Shown: positions 7,886 to 16,464, counted from the first letter of the stretch. The stretch is DNA of 49,968 nucleotides from Rhizobium sp. Q54 (GCA_945870035.1 CAMBQQ010000019.1:1-49968); one strand, 5' to 3'. Numbers and translations are program-made. The notes: generated by a model from the sequence alone, not told the origin.

Positions 7886-9935
7886 AGAATCGGTATCGAA
7901 GTTCGCGGAAGAAATCTTCAAGGACGTCACAGAGTCGCTGTCGGCGGATTCGCCGTTCTCTCAGGAAATTTTTACCCGGCAGATTCTTGAGCGCCTGGAG
8001 GAGGCGGGGCACCTCGAGGCGACGCTTCCGCTGTTTCAGCAGGGGCGGGTCGGGAATGCGATCTATCGCATCGACGGGTATGCCTATGACGAAGATCGTT
8101 CCCGTATTGAACTCTTCACGACCATCTATCAGGAGGACATGCCTCCGGAACGCATACCACCCGCCGAAGTGACCAAGGCGTTCGAGCGCGCGATCCGCTT
8201 CGTCAACGCCTGCGTGGATGGCCTCGCTTCGCAGCTCGAACCTTCGAACAGCGATGCAAGCGACCTGGCCAGACTGATCGAGGAGCAGGCGGCGACGCTT
8301 GGAAGCGTCAAGATCATCCTTCTCACGAACGGCGTCGTCGACAAGGCAGCAAAATCGGCCGACTGGAAGGATCGCAAGGTCGAATTCGACACGTACGACA
8401 TCGTTCGACTTCATAGAATTCTGGGAGAAGGCGAAACGCGGGCCGACATTGACGTGGATCTTCAGGCACTGACAGGTCATCCCGTCGCCTGTCTGCATGT
8501 CCCTAGCCATGCAGGAGAGTACGACGCCTATCTCACCGTCCTTCCTGGCGAGGCGCTTTCGCGCATCTACGACCGGTACGGCGTACGCCTGCTTGAGCTG
8601 AACGTTCGAGCGTTTCTCGGCCTGCAGGGGCGCAAGAGCGTCAATGCGGAACTCAGGCGTACCATCGCCGAGCAGCCATCAATGTTTCTGGCCTACAACA
8701 ACGGCATTGTCGCAACCGTAGACGACCTGGAGATCGTGAGCCAGGCCGGAGGGATATCGATCAAATCTCTCAGGGGCCTCCAGATCGTAAACGGCGGGCA
8801 GACGACCGCCTCGCTTCACCGGGCGCGTCGGAAGGACAGTCTCAACCTTGAGAGCGTTGCCGTACCGGTCAAGATCATCAAGGTCGGAGGAGCGGATCTT
8901 CGCGAGATGGTTTCTTCCATCTCGCGTGCCGCCAACCGGCAGAATACGGTTCAGCTCGCCGACTTTTCCGCGGGTGATCCGTTTCACCAGGAGATCGAGA
9001 CGCTTGCCAACAATACCTGGCTCGACGACGGAAAGGGCCGGTGGTTCTACGAGCGAGCCAGAGGGTCGTATCTTGCCGCTGAGCAGAAGTCGGCCTATCG
9101 CAAGTCCGATCAGCAGTCATTTCGGGCTCAGACGCCCAAGCAGAGGCGGTTCAGCAAGCTCGACGTCGCTCGCTACCTGGCGGCTTGGGACGGTCTCCCT
9201 TATCGCGTCTGTCTAGGCGGGCAGAAGAACTTCCAGCATTTTATGCAGCGGATGAAGGACAACACGCCGCCACCACCCGACACGGTATGGTTCAAACGGC
9301 TCATCGCAAAGGCCATCTTCTATCGCGCGATCGAGAAGAGGATCAGAGCAATGAAATTTCCCGCCTATGGCGCACAGATTGCGGCATACGTGGTCTCGGG
9401 GCTGGCGCAGAAGACAGGGGGCCGGATCGATTTCGATCTGCTATGGTCGCGTCAGTCCGTCAGTGGGGAACTGGAGAAGTTGGCGGAGGGTTGGGCCACG
9501 CAGATGGACAAGCTTCTCCGGCAGTCAGCCGGCCAGCGCAATCCGAGCGAATGGTTCAAGAAGCAGGACTGCTGGTTGGACATCATGACCAAGCTGCCTG
9601 CTCTATCCGATCCGCTTCCCGCGGAGCTGTCGTATTCGGATGCGAGCGGGACACAGGACGTGATCCAGCGCGAGACGGCTGAGCATACCGTTGCCGACTA
9701 CGACCGGATATCGCAATGCATGAATGTCGCCGCTACGACATGGCTCGAAGTTGCCGAACGCGGGCAGAAGGCGGGCGTCGTTCACTGGAAGGTGGCCGGC
9801 ATCTGCCGGACACTGGCGAGCTATTCGGCGGGGGGGTGGGAAAAGCGGCCGTCCGCAAAGCAGGCCAGGCCCGCACTGGAAGCCTTCCAGGCGTGTGAAC
9901 GCGCCGGACTGTTCGGAACGGCCACCGTTTCCTAG
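7878..9935 (+). CDS. AIPR family protein (abortive infection/phage resistance type)
   Basis: A 685-residue member of the AIPR family, named after abortive-infection phage-resistance proteins. Family landmarks are FLAYNNGI (around 270-277), QIVNGGQTTASLHRA (302-316), SRAANRQNTVQ (about 349-359) and WFYERARGSY. The biochemical activity of the family is not settled, to my knowledge. I placed the start at ATG 7878 because GAGGA lies about 7 bases upstream and it overlaps the DUF4420 end by 8 nt; an ATG at 7854 is in frame but lacks that site. It is the last gene of the rightward operon. Its stop overlaps the stop of the converging nuclease gene. Confidence 0.88.
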   Translation: MIEESVSKFAEEIFKDVTESLSADSPFSQEIFTRQILERLEEAGHLEATLPLFQQGRVGNAIYRIDGYAYDEDRSRIELFTTIYQEDMPPERIPPAEVTKAFERAIRFVNACVDGLASQLEPSNSDASDLARLIEEQAATLGSVKIILLTNGVVDKAAKSADWKDRKVEFDTYDIVRLHRILGEGETRADIDVDLQALTGHPVACLHVPSHAGEYDAYLTVLPGEALSRIYDRYGVRLLELNVRAFLGLQGRKSVNAELRRTIAEQPSMFLAYNNGIVATVDDLEIVSQAGGISIKSLRGLQIVNGGQTTASLHRARRKDSLNLESVAVPVKIIKVGGADLREMVSSISRAANRQNTVQLADFSAGDPFHQEIETLANNTWLDDGKGRWFYERARGSYLAAEQKSAYRKSDQQSFRAQTPKQRRFSKLDVARYLAAWDGLPYRVCLGGQKNFQHFMQRMKDNTPPPPDTVWFKRLIAKAIFYRAIEKRIRAMKFPAYGAQIAAYVVSGLAQKTGGRIDFDLLWSRQSVSGELEKLAEGWATQMDKLLRQSAGQRNPSEWFKKQDCWLDIMTKLPALSDPLPAELSYSDASGTQDVIQRETAEHTVADYDRISQCMNVAATTWLEVAERGQKAGVVHWKVAGICRTLASYSAGGWEKRPSAKQARPALEAFQACERAGLFGTATVS

Positions 9936-11140
9936 ACGGGCGCCGGAAATTCTTCAGCAAGCCAGGCGGAAACGATGGACGCGCTGCCCTTGCCGTTTCT
10001 GCGGAGCAGATCTACGATATCTGCTGCCGATACGACCACGATCGGGTGTTCGTCCTCCTTGATCTCCTTGTACGCCTGCAGGTCGACCCAGCTCGTGGTG
10101 ACGAGCACGCCAAACTGTCTGTGACGGAGCCGCGAAATGAGACGCGACATTTCTCGAACACCTACGGAATTCTGAGCGGAATAGCATTTCGCCTCCAGAG
10201 CGAAATCGACAAGGATTCCGCTTGGGCCTGCGCCGACGCGCAGCTGGCCTACGCCGTCCCGTCCCCCATCACGAGAGGGGCGCGTAACGTCAAGCGTAAC
10301 GACGTCCGGCATCATGAATCTTGCTATGGCTGCTGCGCAGTGTTCGAAGGCGTGGGGTCTGTCCTTGAAGTGCTCACGGATGATCGCGACAATGGCTTCG
10401 CCCTCCTTGTCCGTAGGCAGCTGCTCCACTTTGCTGCGATATTCCAGGGAGCGCGTCGACATAAGCGCCCGGCGCCGACCTGTCTTCACCCAGGTCTGCC
10501 AAGCCTCCGGCGCAGCGGCTTCATCAGGGTTTCCTGCGATAAGACTGTCGATCCACGTTCGGCTGATGACCGGGGCATCCAGAACAGTAAACCGGGCACG
10601 GTAGTTTTGAAATCTCTGTCCGCCAGCTGTTCGCCAGATGGCGACAAGCTCCTCTGACGAGTCGAGATCTGAAGCGCCCGGCACCGCAAGCCCGAGAAAG
10701 ATCATGTCCCGCCATGTGCCGGCGCCGCTGAAAACGAAAGTAGGCGGCACCTCTCGCCGTCCTTCGATGCCGGACCGTGCCGCGTTGAACATCTTTTGCA
10801 GGATGAGATTGCCGTCGCGTCCGGTATCGTGAAGTTCGCGGCCGGGCTTCTTGTTGTCGCCATAGTACGTGAACACGCCAGTCTCGCGGTCGATCGAGTC
10901 CGGCCAGTCGGAATCGGAGAGGCTTGAAGTCAGCGCGAGCATATGGAGCTTTCCTGCGACTTTTTCCCGGTAGCGGAAGCCGCCCTGGCTGTCGACGCGG
11001 AGCAGCTTGGGAAGAGGGTCATCGCCTGCGTTGCCAAAGCGGCCGCCCTGGCAACAAGCATCGACATAGAGGTCAGAAGTTGCCAGCAGATCAAAGCTTA
11101 TGTTTCTCACGAGATCCCCCAAGGCTAGATGCTCGCCCAC
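9932..11140 (-). CDS. Mrr-type restriction endonuclease
   Basis: A 402-residue nuclease with a C-terminal Mrr-like PD-(D/E)XK domain: RDGGRDG (290-296, Asp295) followed by ALEAKCY with Glu316 and Lys318, then the FGVLVTTSWV strand (343-352). The N-terminal 200 residues contain VFTYYGDNKKPG (89-100) and GRDGN (107-111), a pattern I associate with the recognition half of some modification-dependent enzymes; that reading is tentative. GTG 11140 is the first start. The gene runs opposite to the defence operon and the two stop codons overlap (9932-9935). It may restrict unmethylated DNA with the operon's methylase, or act alone on modified DNA. Confidence 0.85.
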   Translation of the reverse strand: MGEHLALGDLVRNISFDLLATSDLYVDACCQGGRFGNAGDDPLPKLLRVDSQGGFRYREKVAGKLHMLALTSSLSDSDWPDSIDRETGVFTYYGDNKKPGRELHDTGRDGNLILQKMFNAARSGIEGRREVPPTFVFSGAGTWRDMIFLGLAVPGASDLDSSEELVAIWRTAGGQRFQNYRARFTVLDAPVISRTWIDSLIAGNPDEAAAPEAWQTWVKTGRRRALMSTRSLEYRSKVEQLPTDKEGEAIVAIIREHFKDRPHAFEHCAAAIARFMMPDVVTLDVTRPSRDGGRDGVGQLRVGAGPSGILVDFALEAKCYSAQNSVGVREMSRLISRLRHRQFGVLVTTSWVDLQAYKEIKEDEHPIVVVSAADIVDLLRRNGKGSASIVSAWLAEEFPAPV

Positions 11141-11414
11141 CGCGGGAATCTACACAAGCCTTTCCAAGCTTATCGGAACGTGCAGCCAAGCCGACTGCGT
11201 CTCACAGGCAATCTTTCGGCTTCAGGCAGGGTTGGAGGTGTTTGTCGATCAGTTTCTGCTGCGGTGCGGCCATTGACAACAACGAAGGATTTTCGGGGGG
11301 CTGGTGTCGGAACGAGAACGAACGCGTTCGAACGGTACGCTATTCATCAGATTTTGCCGGTTTTTCCGGGGAGGGCACGTCGCTCATAACGGTCTGGTCA
11401 CACGACCGGTGGCC
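11141..11414. other. Non-coding stretch between nuclease and AlpA-like genes
   Basis: No credible gene is present. It must contain the leftward promoter of the Mrr-type nuclease. A 12-base perfect palindrome CGAACGCGTTCG lies at 11319-11330, about 180 bases upstream of that gene, and could be an operator, but a single short palindrome is weak evidence. Confidence 0.35.
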
Positions 11415-11759
11415 TTAGCTGACTTTCCAGCCTTTAACCCAAGTCCGAAAATCCTCAACGTGAACGAGCGTCTTGTTGCCATATTTTACTTTGCGAAGCC
11501 GTCCTTCGCTTATGCTCTTAAAGATCGTCGACCGTCCCAAACCGGTTGCTTCGCAAATGTCTTTCACAGTGAGGAATAGCTTTTGGTCTAGTTGGCTTGT
11601 GGGAGGTTTTGATGACGACGGCTCCGTGCGGGTGAGGGGTGCTGCTGGTCTGGTGTTTTCTGAAAGGCCGGCTGAAATCAATTCTTCCGTCAAGGACAGC
11701 ACGCAGCGCAGATGCATGAACAGTTCGCGTGTCTTCTCGCGGGTTTCTCGGTTAAGCAT
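11415..11759 (-). CDS. AlpA-like helix-turn-helix regulator/excisionase
   Basis: A 114-residue protein whose C-terminal half is a winged-helix DNA-binding domain of the MerR/AlpA excisionase type: LTVKDICEATGLGRSTIFKS, then a GRLRKVKYGNK wing and a VEDFRTWV closing helix. Such proteins regulate or assist excision of integrative elements. The ATG at 11759 overlaps the integrase TAA by one base (TAATG), so translation is probably coupled; an in-frame start farther upstream would lie inside the integrase gene and is unlikely. Confidence 0.78.
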   Translation of the reverse strand: MLNRETREKTRELFMHLRCVLSLTEELISAGLSENTRPAAPLTRTEPSSSKPPTSQLDQKLFLTVKDICEATGLGRSTIFKSISEGRLRKVKYGNKTLVHVEDFRTWVKGWKVS

Positions 11760-13021
11760 TAGGCGGCCTTTGCTTTTTGCTCGCTCCCTAAAATTATTGA
11801 GAGCTTGTTCTCCCAAAGTTGAAGTGCGGCGCGTTTTTCATTGATCCGGTCGTATGCGTCGTAATGTATCTGCGTGACAGTAAGTGGTTTGTGGTTAAGA
11901 ACTGCTGCACGATCTTCCACATGCACTCCTAAGCTGGCGAGTCGTGTTCCAAGTGTTCGACGTAGATCGTGTGGACTTGGGGGATCGTTTGTCCACGAGT
12001 TGCAATTTCCCTCTTCCTCGAAGCTCTGTGTGAGCCGTCGCATGGCGACGGTTAGCGCGTGACCGTCTATAGCCGCGTCGGTCTTCGTGGGTGACGGGAA
12101 GACGCGCTCGCTTCCCTTGCAGAGGTGAAGTGCCTCGCGAACGATTCTCAAAGCGAGAGGGCACAGTGGAACAAGATGGTCGCGTTTGTTCTTAATGCGC
12201 GATCCCGGAATGATCCAATTTGCATCGTTCGTCTCAACGTCCATGAGCTCCGAGCGTCTCATGCCCGATATTTCACTCGCTCGACACCCCGTGAGGACGG
12301 CAAGGCGCAGGCACAAACCAACGCTCTTGCTAACAGGCGTCTGTTCGCATCTCGTCCACAACAGCCGGATTTCGATGTCGTTGAGGACCCTAGTAGCCGG
12401 ACGTTCCGCGCCCCTCTTCTTTAGCCGATAACATGGGTTCTGCTCGGCTACTCCGACATCAATTGCGAAGTTGAAGACTTTAGAGACTAGGCTTTGAACT
12501 CGGTTGGCATTTGTCTGAGTTCCGGCTGTCACCATCCGTTCGAGCAGTTCGACTACATCGGACCGTGTGATTTCGGCGAAGGGGCGGTCCTTCCAATACG
12601 GGAGAACGTGCAGACGAAGGTTGCGCTCGTCCGCTGCCCAAGAGCGCTTATGCCGCTTTGCATGTTCGGAAATATAGCGATCACATAGCGCGCCCACAGT
12701 CCGCTGGCCTGCTTCTGCAATTTTACGTCGTTTTTCGGAAAGCGGGTTTTTCCCGGCTGCGATCGTTTTTCGGAGTTCCGAAGAGCGGTTACGAGCGTCG
12801 GATAAAGGTACGTCGGGGTAATTGCCCAACCCAAACCGGCTGGGCTTGCCAGTGTTAGGGTCGCGAAATCTAAACGACCAACTGCGTGCGTCAGTTGCGG
12901 TAACTCGGAATGAAAGGCCCGGGCACCGTTCATCCGCAATTTCCACTCTTCCGGAGATGGGGGCCTTCAATGATTTCAGGTAAATGTCGGTGAGAAGCTT
13001 GCGCATTGACTTCAGTTCCAT
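11759..13021 (-). CDS. Tyrosine-type site-specific integrase
   Basis: A 420-residue integrase with an N-terminal arm-binding domain of the DUF4102 type (LTDIYLKSLKAPISGRVEIAD, GLSFRVT, about residues 9-85), a core-binding SAM-like domain, and a C-terminal catalytic domain: GCRASEI (Arg), HDLRRT (His, Arg), LNHK, and IHYDAYDR carrying the nucleophile Tyr. It catalyses integration and excision at the adjacent tRNA-Phe site. It reads away from the tRNA remnant, into the element, and is followed by the coupled AlpA-like gene. Base composition here is visibly lower in GC than the core, as expected for acquired DNA. Confidence 0.95.
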   Translation of the reverse strand: MELKSMRKLLTDIYLKSLKAPISGRVEIADERCPGLSFRVTATDARSWSFRFRDPNTGKPSRFGLGNYPDVPLSDARNRSSELRKTIAAGKNPLSEKRRKIAEAGQRTVGALCDRYISEHAKRHKRSWAADERNLRLHVLPYWKDRPFAEITRSDVVELLERMVTAGTQTNANRVQSLVSKVFNFAIDVGVAEQNPCYRLKKRGAERPATRVLNDIEIRLLWTRCEQTPVSKSVGLCLRLAVLTGCRASEISGMRRSELMDVETNDANWIIPGSRIKNKRDHLVPLCPLALRIVREALHLCKGSERVFPSPTKTDAAIDGHALTVAMRRLTQSFEEEGNCNSWTNDPPSPHDLRRTLGTRLASLGVHVEDRAAVLNHKPLTVTQIHYDAYDRINEKRAALQLWENKLSIILGSEQKAKAA

Positions 13022-13068
13022 AGGGACGCGCCGGGGACGCAGAATGTGCTGATTGTGAGTGAATTTCA

Positions 13069-13161
13069 GCGAACATCGGCGAGGCGAACATCAGAAGAAT
13101 AGCAGCAATTTCAATTGGTTGAAAGGGCAGTCAACGTTCACTCGCGTTCGGCGATGTTCGC
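13069..13161. repeat. Repeated GCGAACATC motif, probable integrase arm-binding sites
   Basis: GCGAACATC occurs directly at 13069-13077 and 13084-13092 and inverted (GATGTTCGC) at 13153-13161, all between the integrase start and the tRNA-Phe remnant. Short repeated motifs here are typical arm-type sites of tyrosine integrases, and could also let the integrase repress its own promoter. Function is inferred from position. Confidence 0.5.
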
Positions 13162-13169
13162 ATTTACAT

Positions 13170-13216
13170 GATTGAAAATCGCAGTGTCGGTGGTTCGATC
13201 CCGCCCCCGGGCACCA
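13170..13216 (+). mobile_element. attR: 3' half of a tRNA-Phe gene at the island boundary
   Basis: These 47 bases are the 3' part of a tRNA-Phe: end of the anticodon stem (GA), loop TTGAAAA with anticodon GAA, stem TCGCA, variable loop GTGTC, T-arm GGTGG/TTCGATC/CCGCC, acceptor CCCGGGC, A, CCA. The 5' half (expected GCCCGGG, D-arm) is absent upstream. The element therefore recombined within the anticodon loop and the intact tRNA-Phe should sit at its other end, left of this window. The core chromosome resumes to the right. Confidence 0.82.
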
Positions 13217-13316
13217 TTCATTTCAAATACATCGAAGAATTCCGCCCTCGGTTCCGCCGCCCGATAACCGATTTTTGGTTTCGGCCGCGCCCGGTATTCC
13301 GGTATCTTTCCCGCGC

Positions 13317-14456
13317 ATGCTTGTCCTTGTCGGCACCACCAAAGGCGTGTTTCTGATTTCGCGCGGGCCTAATGGCTGGGCGGCGCGGGGCCCGTATTGC
13401 GACGGCTGGCCGATCAATCATGTCATCGGTGACGCGAAGACCGGCACTCTCTGGGCCGGCGGTGGCGGCGATTGGCACGGCGCCGGCATCTGGCGCAGCG
13501 ACGATGGCGGCGCGACCTGGACTGTCACGCGCCTGACCAAAGGCACGATGGACGCGTGGGCCGCCAACGACGCCGACTTTGCCAGGATGATCGGCTGGAC
13601 CGATGCGCCTTTGCCGTTCGGCGATGCTTTCATCCAGATCTGGTCGCTGAATTATGCGCACGGCACTTTGTATGCCGGCACCAAGCCGGCGAAACTTTTG
13701 GCCAGTGAGGACGGCGGCAAAACCTTTACCGAAGTCGACGGCCTGACCAAACATCCTTCGGCCGATAGCTGGACTCCCGGCGGCGCGGGCCTCGTGCTGC
13801 ACACCATCGTGCCCGATCCGGGCAATGCGAAAAAACTCTGGATCGGCATATCGTCCGCCGGCGTCTTCGCCACAGAAGATGGCGGCGCAACGTGGGAGCG
13901 GCGCAACCGGTTGTCGAATGCCGCGGCCTGCGCGCATCACGACCATCCCGCCGCGCCGCGCGATGGCGATATCGGCCATTGCGTTCACAACATGATGCGC
14001 GCGCCGGGCTCAGGTGATGTGCTGTATCAGCAGAACCATCACGGCGTCTGGCGCTCGGCCGATGGCGGCCGCAGTTGGGACGACCTGACCAAAGGCCTGC
14101 CGTCCACCTTCGGCTTTCCGATCCGCGTCCATCCGCGCGATCCGAACACGATCTGGACGCTGCCGCTCAACGGCGACATGGCAGGACGGTTTCCGCCCGA
14201 CGCCGCCGCGGCGGTGTGGCGTTCGCGCGACGGCGGCCAAAGCTGGCAGGCCTTGCGCGAGGGCCTGCCGCAGACGGGTTGCTATTTCACCGTGCTGCGC
14301 CAGGCCATGGCCGGCGACGACAACGATCCGGCCGGCCTTTATTTCGGCACCAACAGCGGCTCGGTGTTCGCCAGCTTCGACGAAGGCGACACCTGGCAGG
14401 AGATCGCGCGCCATATGCCGACGATTTTGTCCGTCGAAACGATTGCCGTGCGCTAG
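13317..14456 (+). CDS. Asp-box (BNR) repeat beta-propeller protein, exo-sialidase-like
   Basis: A 379-residue protein built of repeats carrying Asp-box motifs (SxDxGxTW): SDDGGATW, SEDGGKTF, TEDGGATW, SADGGRSW, SRDGGQSW and DEGDTW. This is the fold of sialidases, Ycf48 and related beta-propellers. The catalytic arginine triad of true sialidases is not evident, so enzymatic function is doubtful. ATG 13317 gives the usual start MLVLVGTTKGVFLI with no signal peptide; an ATG at 13275 would add 14 unconvincing residues. It is the first core gene after the island boundary and may have lost its original promoter. Confidence 0.75.
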   Translation: MLVLVGTTKGVFLISRGPNGWAARGPYCDGWPINHVIGDAKTGTLWAGGGGDWHGAGIWRSDDGGATWTVTRLTKGTMDAWAANDADFARMIGWTDAPLPFGDAFIQIWSLNYAHGTLYAGTKPAKLLASEDGGKTFTEVDGLTKHPSADSWTPGGAGLVLHTIVPDPGNAKKLWIGISSAGVFATEDGGATWERRNRLSNAAACAHHDHPAAPRDGDIGHCVHNMMRAPGSGDVLYQQNHHGVWRSADGGRSWDDLTKGLPSTFGFPIRVHPRDPNTIWTLPLNGDMAGRFPPDAAAAVWRSRDGGQSWQALREGLPQTGCYFTVLRQAMAGDDNDPAGLYFGTNSGSVFASFDEGDTWQEIARHMPTILSVETIAVR

Positions 14457-14469
14457 ATCGCGGACGGGC

Positions 14470-14970
14470 TCAAGACCCCTGCACCGTCACCGGCTTGGCG
14501 AGATCGACGAACTCGTCGTCGCTGCCGTCGCCGTTCATCCACATCAGAATGATGAACTGTCCGGGCCGGTCGAGCGCCATCATCGGACAGTGCCAGGCCT
14601 TGGCGCGGTAGGTGATGCCGATACCGGCCGGCACGATATAGGCGCGCAATTGTTCCATGACCGGCAGGTCGTCGGCGCCATTGGGGGCGACGCAGACCAG
14701 ATAGCCGCTGACATCGAGCGGGATGAAGGTCTGAAACGAATGCGGGTGCCGCTCCATCATGGTCAGCGACGCCGGGAAACGGGTCATCGCCACATTGGCG
14801 GTCGAAAACGACAGCGACGCTTGCGGCCCTCGATCGGCGAGCGGGGCGCTCCAGTCGGTGCGCTTGCCGCCGCGCGGCTGCACGATGACGTCGCCAAAGG
14901 GCGCGAAGGCAGTGGCGTCGATGGGTTCGGCCCGAATGGTCAGGGCATTGCATGGGACCAGTCTGCGCAT
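14470..14970 (-). CDS. allA: Ureidoglycolate lyase
   Basis: It splits ureidoglycolate to glyoxylate and urea in purine (allantoin) breakdown. The 166-residue cupin-like protein matches the family in length and landmarks: FAPFGDVI (22-29), MMERHPHSFQTFIPL, YLVCVAP, ITYRAKAWHCPM and QFIILMW. It is convergent with the beta-propeller gene, 13 nt apart, and no other allantoin gene is nearby, so it is isolated from its pathway in this window. Confidence 0.88.
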   Translation of the reverse strand: MRRLVPCNALTIRAEPIDATAFAPFGDVIVQPRGGKRTDWSAPLADRGPQASLSFSTANVAMTRFPASLTMMERHPHSFQTFIPLDVSGYLVCVAPNGADDLPVMEQLRAYIVPAGIGITYRAKAWHCPMMALDRPGQFIILMWMNGDGSDDEFVDLAKPVTVQGS

Positions 14971-15046
14971 GCCGTCGTTCTGACACGAATTGTGCTAAGG
15001 TGCCAGACATTGCACCGGCAACGGCAAAGGCAAAGGAAGAGACCGC

Positions 15047-15373
15047 GTGGTTCAGGAATTGAAAAACCGTTTGCTTTCCGCCGCCCTGCTGGCGCTTCTG
15101 CCGGCGGTCGCGCTGGCGCAGAGCCCGGCTGACACCGGCCGCGCGCTGTTGCAGGAGCATTGCGCGTCGTGCCACGCCATCGGCAAGACCGGCGACAGCC
15201 CGCGCGCCGGCGCGCCGCCGTTTCGCACGCTGGCCCGCTCCTACGATCTCGACGAATTTCCGCGCCAGCTTCAGCGCGGCGTTGTCAGCGGCCATCCCGA
15301 CATGCCGGAATTCAGGTTCAGGGAAGACGACGCCCGCGCCGCCGGCGTCTACCTGCGCTCAATCCAGGAATAG
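15047..15373 (+). CDS. Small periplasmic c-type cytochrome
   Basis: A 108-residue class I cytochrome c. A signal peptide (LLSAALLALLPAVALAQ) precedes a single haem site CASCH; the sixth ligand is likely the Met of HPDMPEF. It should carry electrons in the periplasm. The GTG at 15047 has AAGGAAGAG about 8 bases upstream, supporting that start. The gene is divergent from allA and convergent with a reductase gene. Its redox partner is not evident. Confidence 0.85.
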   Translation: MVQELKNRLLSAALLALLPAVALAQSPADTGRALLQEHCASCHAIGKTGDSPRAGAPPFRTLARSYDLDEFPRQLQRGVVSGHPDMPEFRFREDDARAAGVYLRSIQE

Positions 15374-15399
15374 CGGCGTCGCTCTCAAACCTATCCGCC

Positions 15400-15480
15400 G
15401 TCATGCCCGGCCTTGTGCCGGGCATCCACGTCTTGGCTAGCAAGTTAGGCGTGGATGGCCGGGACAAGCCCGGCCATGAC
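15400..15480. repeat. Intergenic palindromic repeat
   Basis: The outer arms GTCATGCCCGGC and GCCCGGCCATGAC, with inner CATCCACG/CGTGGAT arms, form a long imperfect hairpin between two convergent genes. Units built on GGCCGGGCTTGTCCCGGCC are very common between genes of Bradyrhizobium-like genomes. It may act as a bidirectional terminator. Confidence 0.7.
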
Positions 15481-15489
15481 GAGTGGCGC

Positions 15490-16464
15490 CTACCGATCCA
15501 GCGTGATCGCGTCACCTTTGGCGCGCGACACGCAGATCATGATCGTGTCGGCCTTCTCGTGCTCGGCCAGAACCAGATCGCGGTGATCGGCGATGCCCTC
15601 GATAATTTTCGTGCGGCAGGTGCCGCAGGTGCCGGTCTCGCATGAACTCGGCACCTCGATGCCGTTGTCGCGCAAGACCTCGAGAATGGTCTTGTCCGCC
15701 GGTACGACAATTGTCTTGCCGCTCTTGGCCAGCCGCACGTCGAAAGCGCTGTCGCCGGCCTTGTGCGTCTCGGCTTCGCTGAACGCCTCGAAATGCACGG
15801 CGGCGGAAGACCAGTGGTCGGTCATGGCGCGCACCGCTTCCATCAGCGGCCGTGGTCCGCAGCAATAGAGGTGCTCGCGGTTCTGCCGTTCCTTCAGGAT
15901 CGGCATGAGGTCGAACGCGCGCGCCGGATCGCCGTCGTCATAATGAATGACGACGCTGTCTTTCAAATCCGCCGCACTCAGTTCGTCGCGAAACGCCGTC
16001 ATCTCCGGCGTGCGGTTGAAATAGAACAGCCGGAAGCGTTTTCCCGCCGCGCGCAATTCATGAATCATGGCGATCATCGGCGTCACGCCGATGCCGCCGG
16101 CGATGAACAGGAAATCCTGGCCGCGCGGCGGCAGGCTGAAATCGTTGACCGGCTTGGCCACCATCAATGTATCGCCAGCCTTGGTGTTATCGATCAAAGC
16201 CTTCGAGCCGCCACGGCCATTGGCCTCGCGCTTGACCGCGATCTGGTAGCGGTCGCGTTCGGCCGGGTCGTTGCACAAAGAATATTTGCGCAGCAATCCA
16301 TTCGGCAATTGAATGGCGATATGCGCGCCGGCGGTGAAGGCCGGCAGCACAGCCCCGTCCGCCGCGCGAAATTCCAGCAAATGGATTCCGTCGGCGATCC
16401 TGGCGTTGCGCGTCACGCGCAGCGGCATCATGGCGGGTGCTTCGGTCACAATCGGCTCCGGCAA
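15490..16464 (-). CDS. PDR/VanB-type oxidoreductase (FMN, NAD and [2Fe-2S] domains)
   Basis: A 324-residue reductase in the phthalate dioxygenase reductase/VanB arrangement. The N-terminal flavin domain has RKYSLCND; the NAD domain has FIAGGIGVTPMIAM and LYCCGPRPLM; the C-terminal ferredoxin domain has the plant-type cluster site SSCETGTCGTC plus a distal Cys (MICVSRA). Such proteins pass electrons from NAD(P)H to a Rieske oxygenase. No oxygenase component is adjacent, so the partner must be elsewhere. Confidence 0.88.
   Translation of the reverse strand: MPEPIVTEAPAMMPLRVTRNARIADGIHLLEFRAADGAVLPAFTAGAHIAIQLPNGLLRKYSLCNDPAERDRYQIAVKREANGRGGSKALIDNTKAGDTLMVAKPVNDFSLPPRGQDFLFIAGGIGVTPMIAMIHELRAAGKRFRLFYFNRTPEMTAFRDELSAADLKDSVVIHYDDGDPARAFDLMPILKERQNREHLYCCGPRPLMEAVRAMTDHWSSAAVHFEAFSEAETHKAGDSAFDVRLAKSGKTIVVPADKTILEVLRDNGIEVPSSCETGTCGTCRTKIIEGIADHRDLVLAEHEKADTIMICVSRAKGDAITLDR

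Noticed and set aside
13168..13356. Frame reading through the tRNA-Phe remnant
   Set aside because: It only reflects the tRNA 3' half and the sequence before the beta-propeller gene; no protein features.
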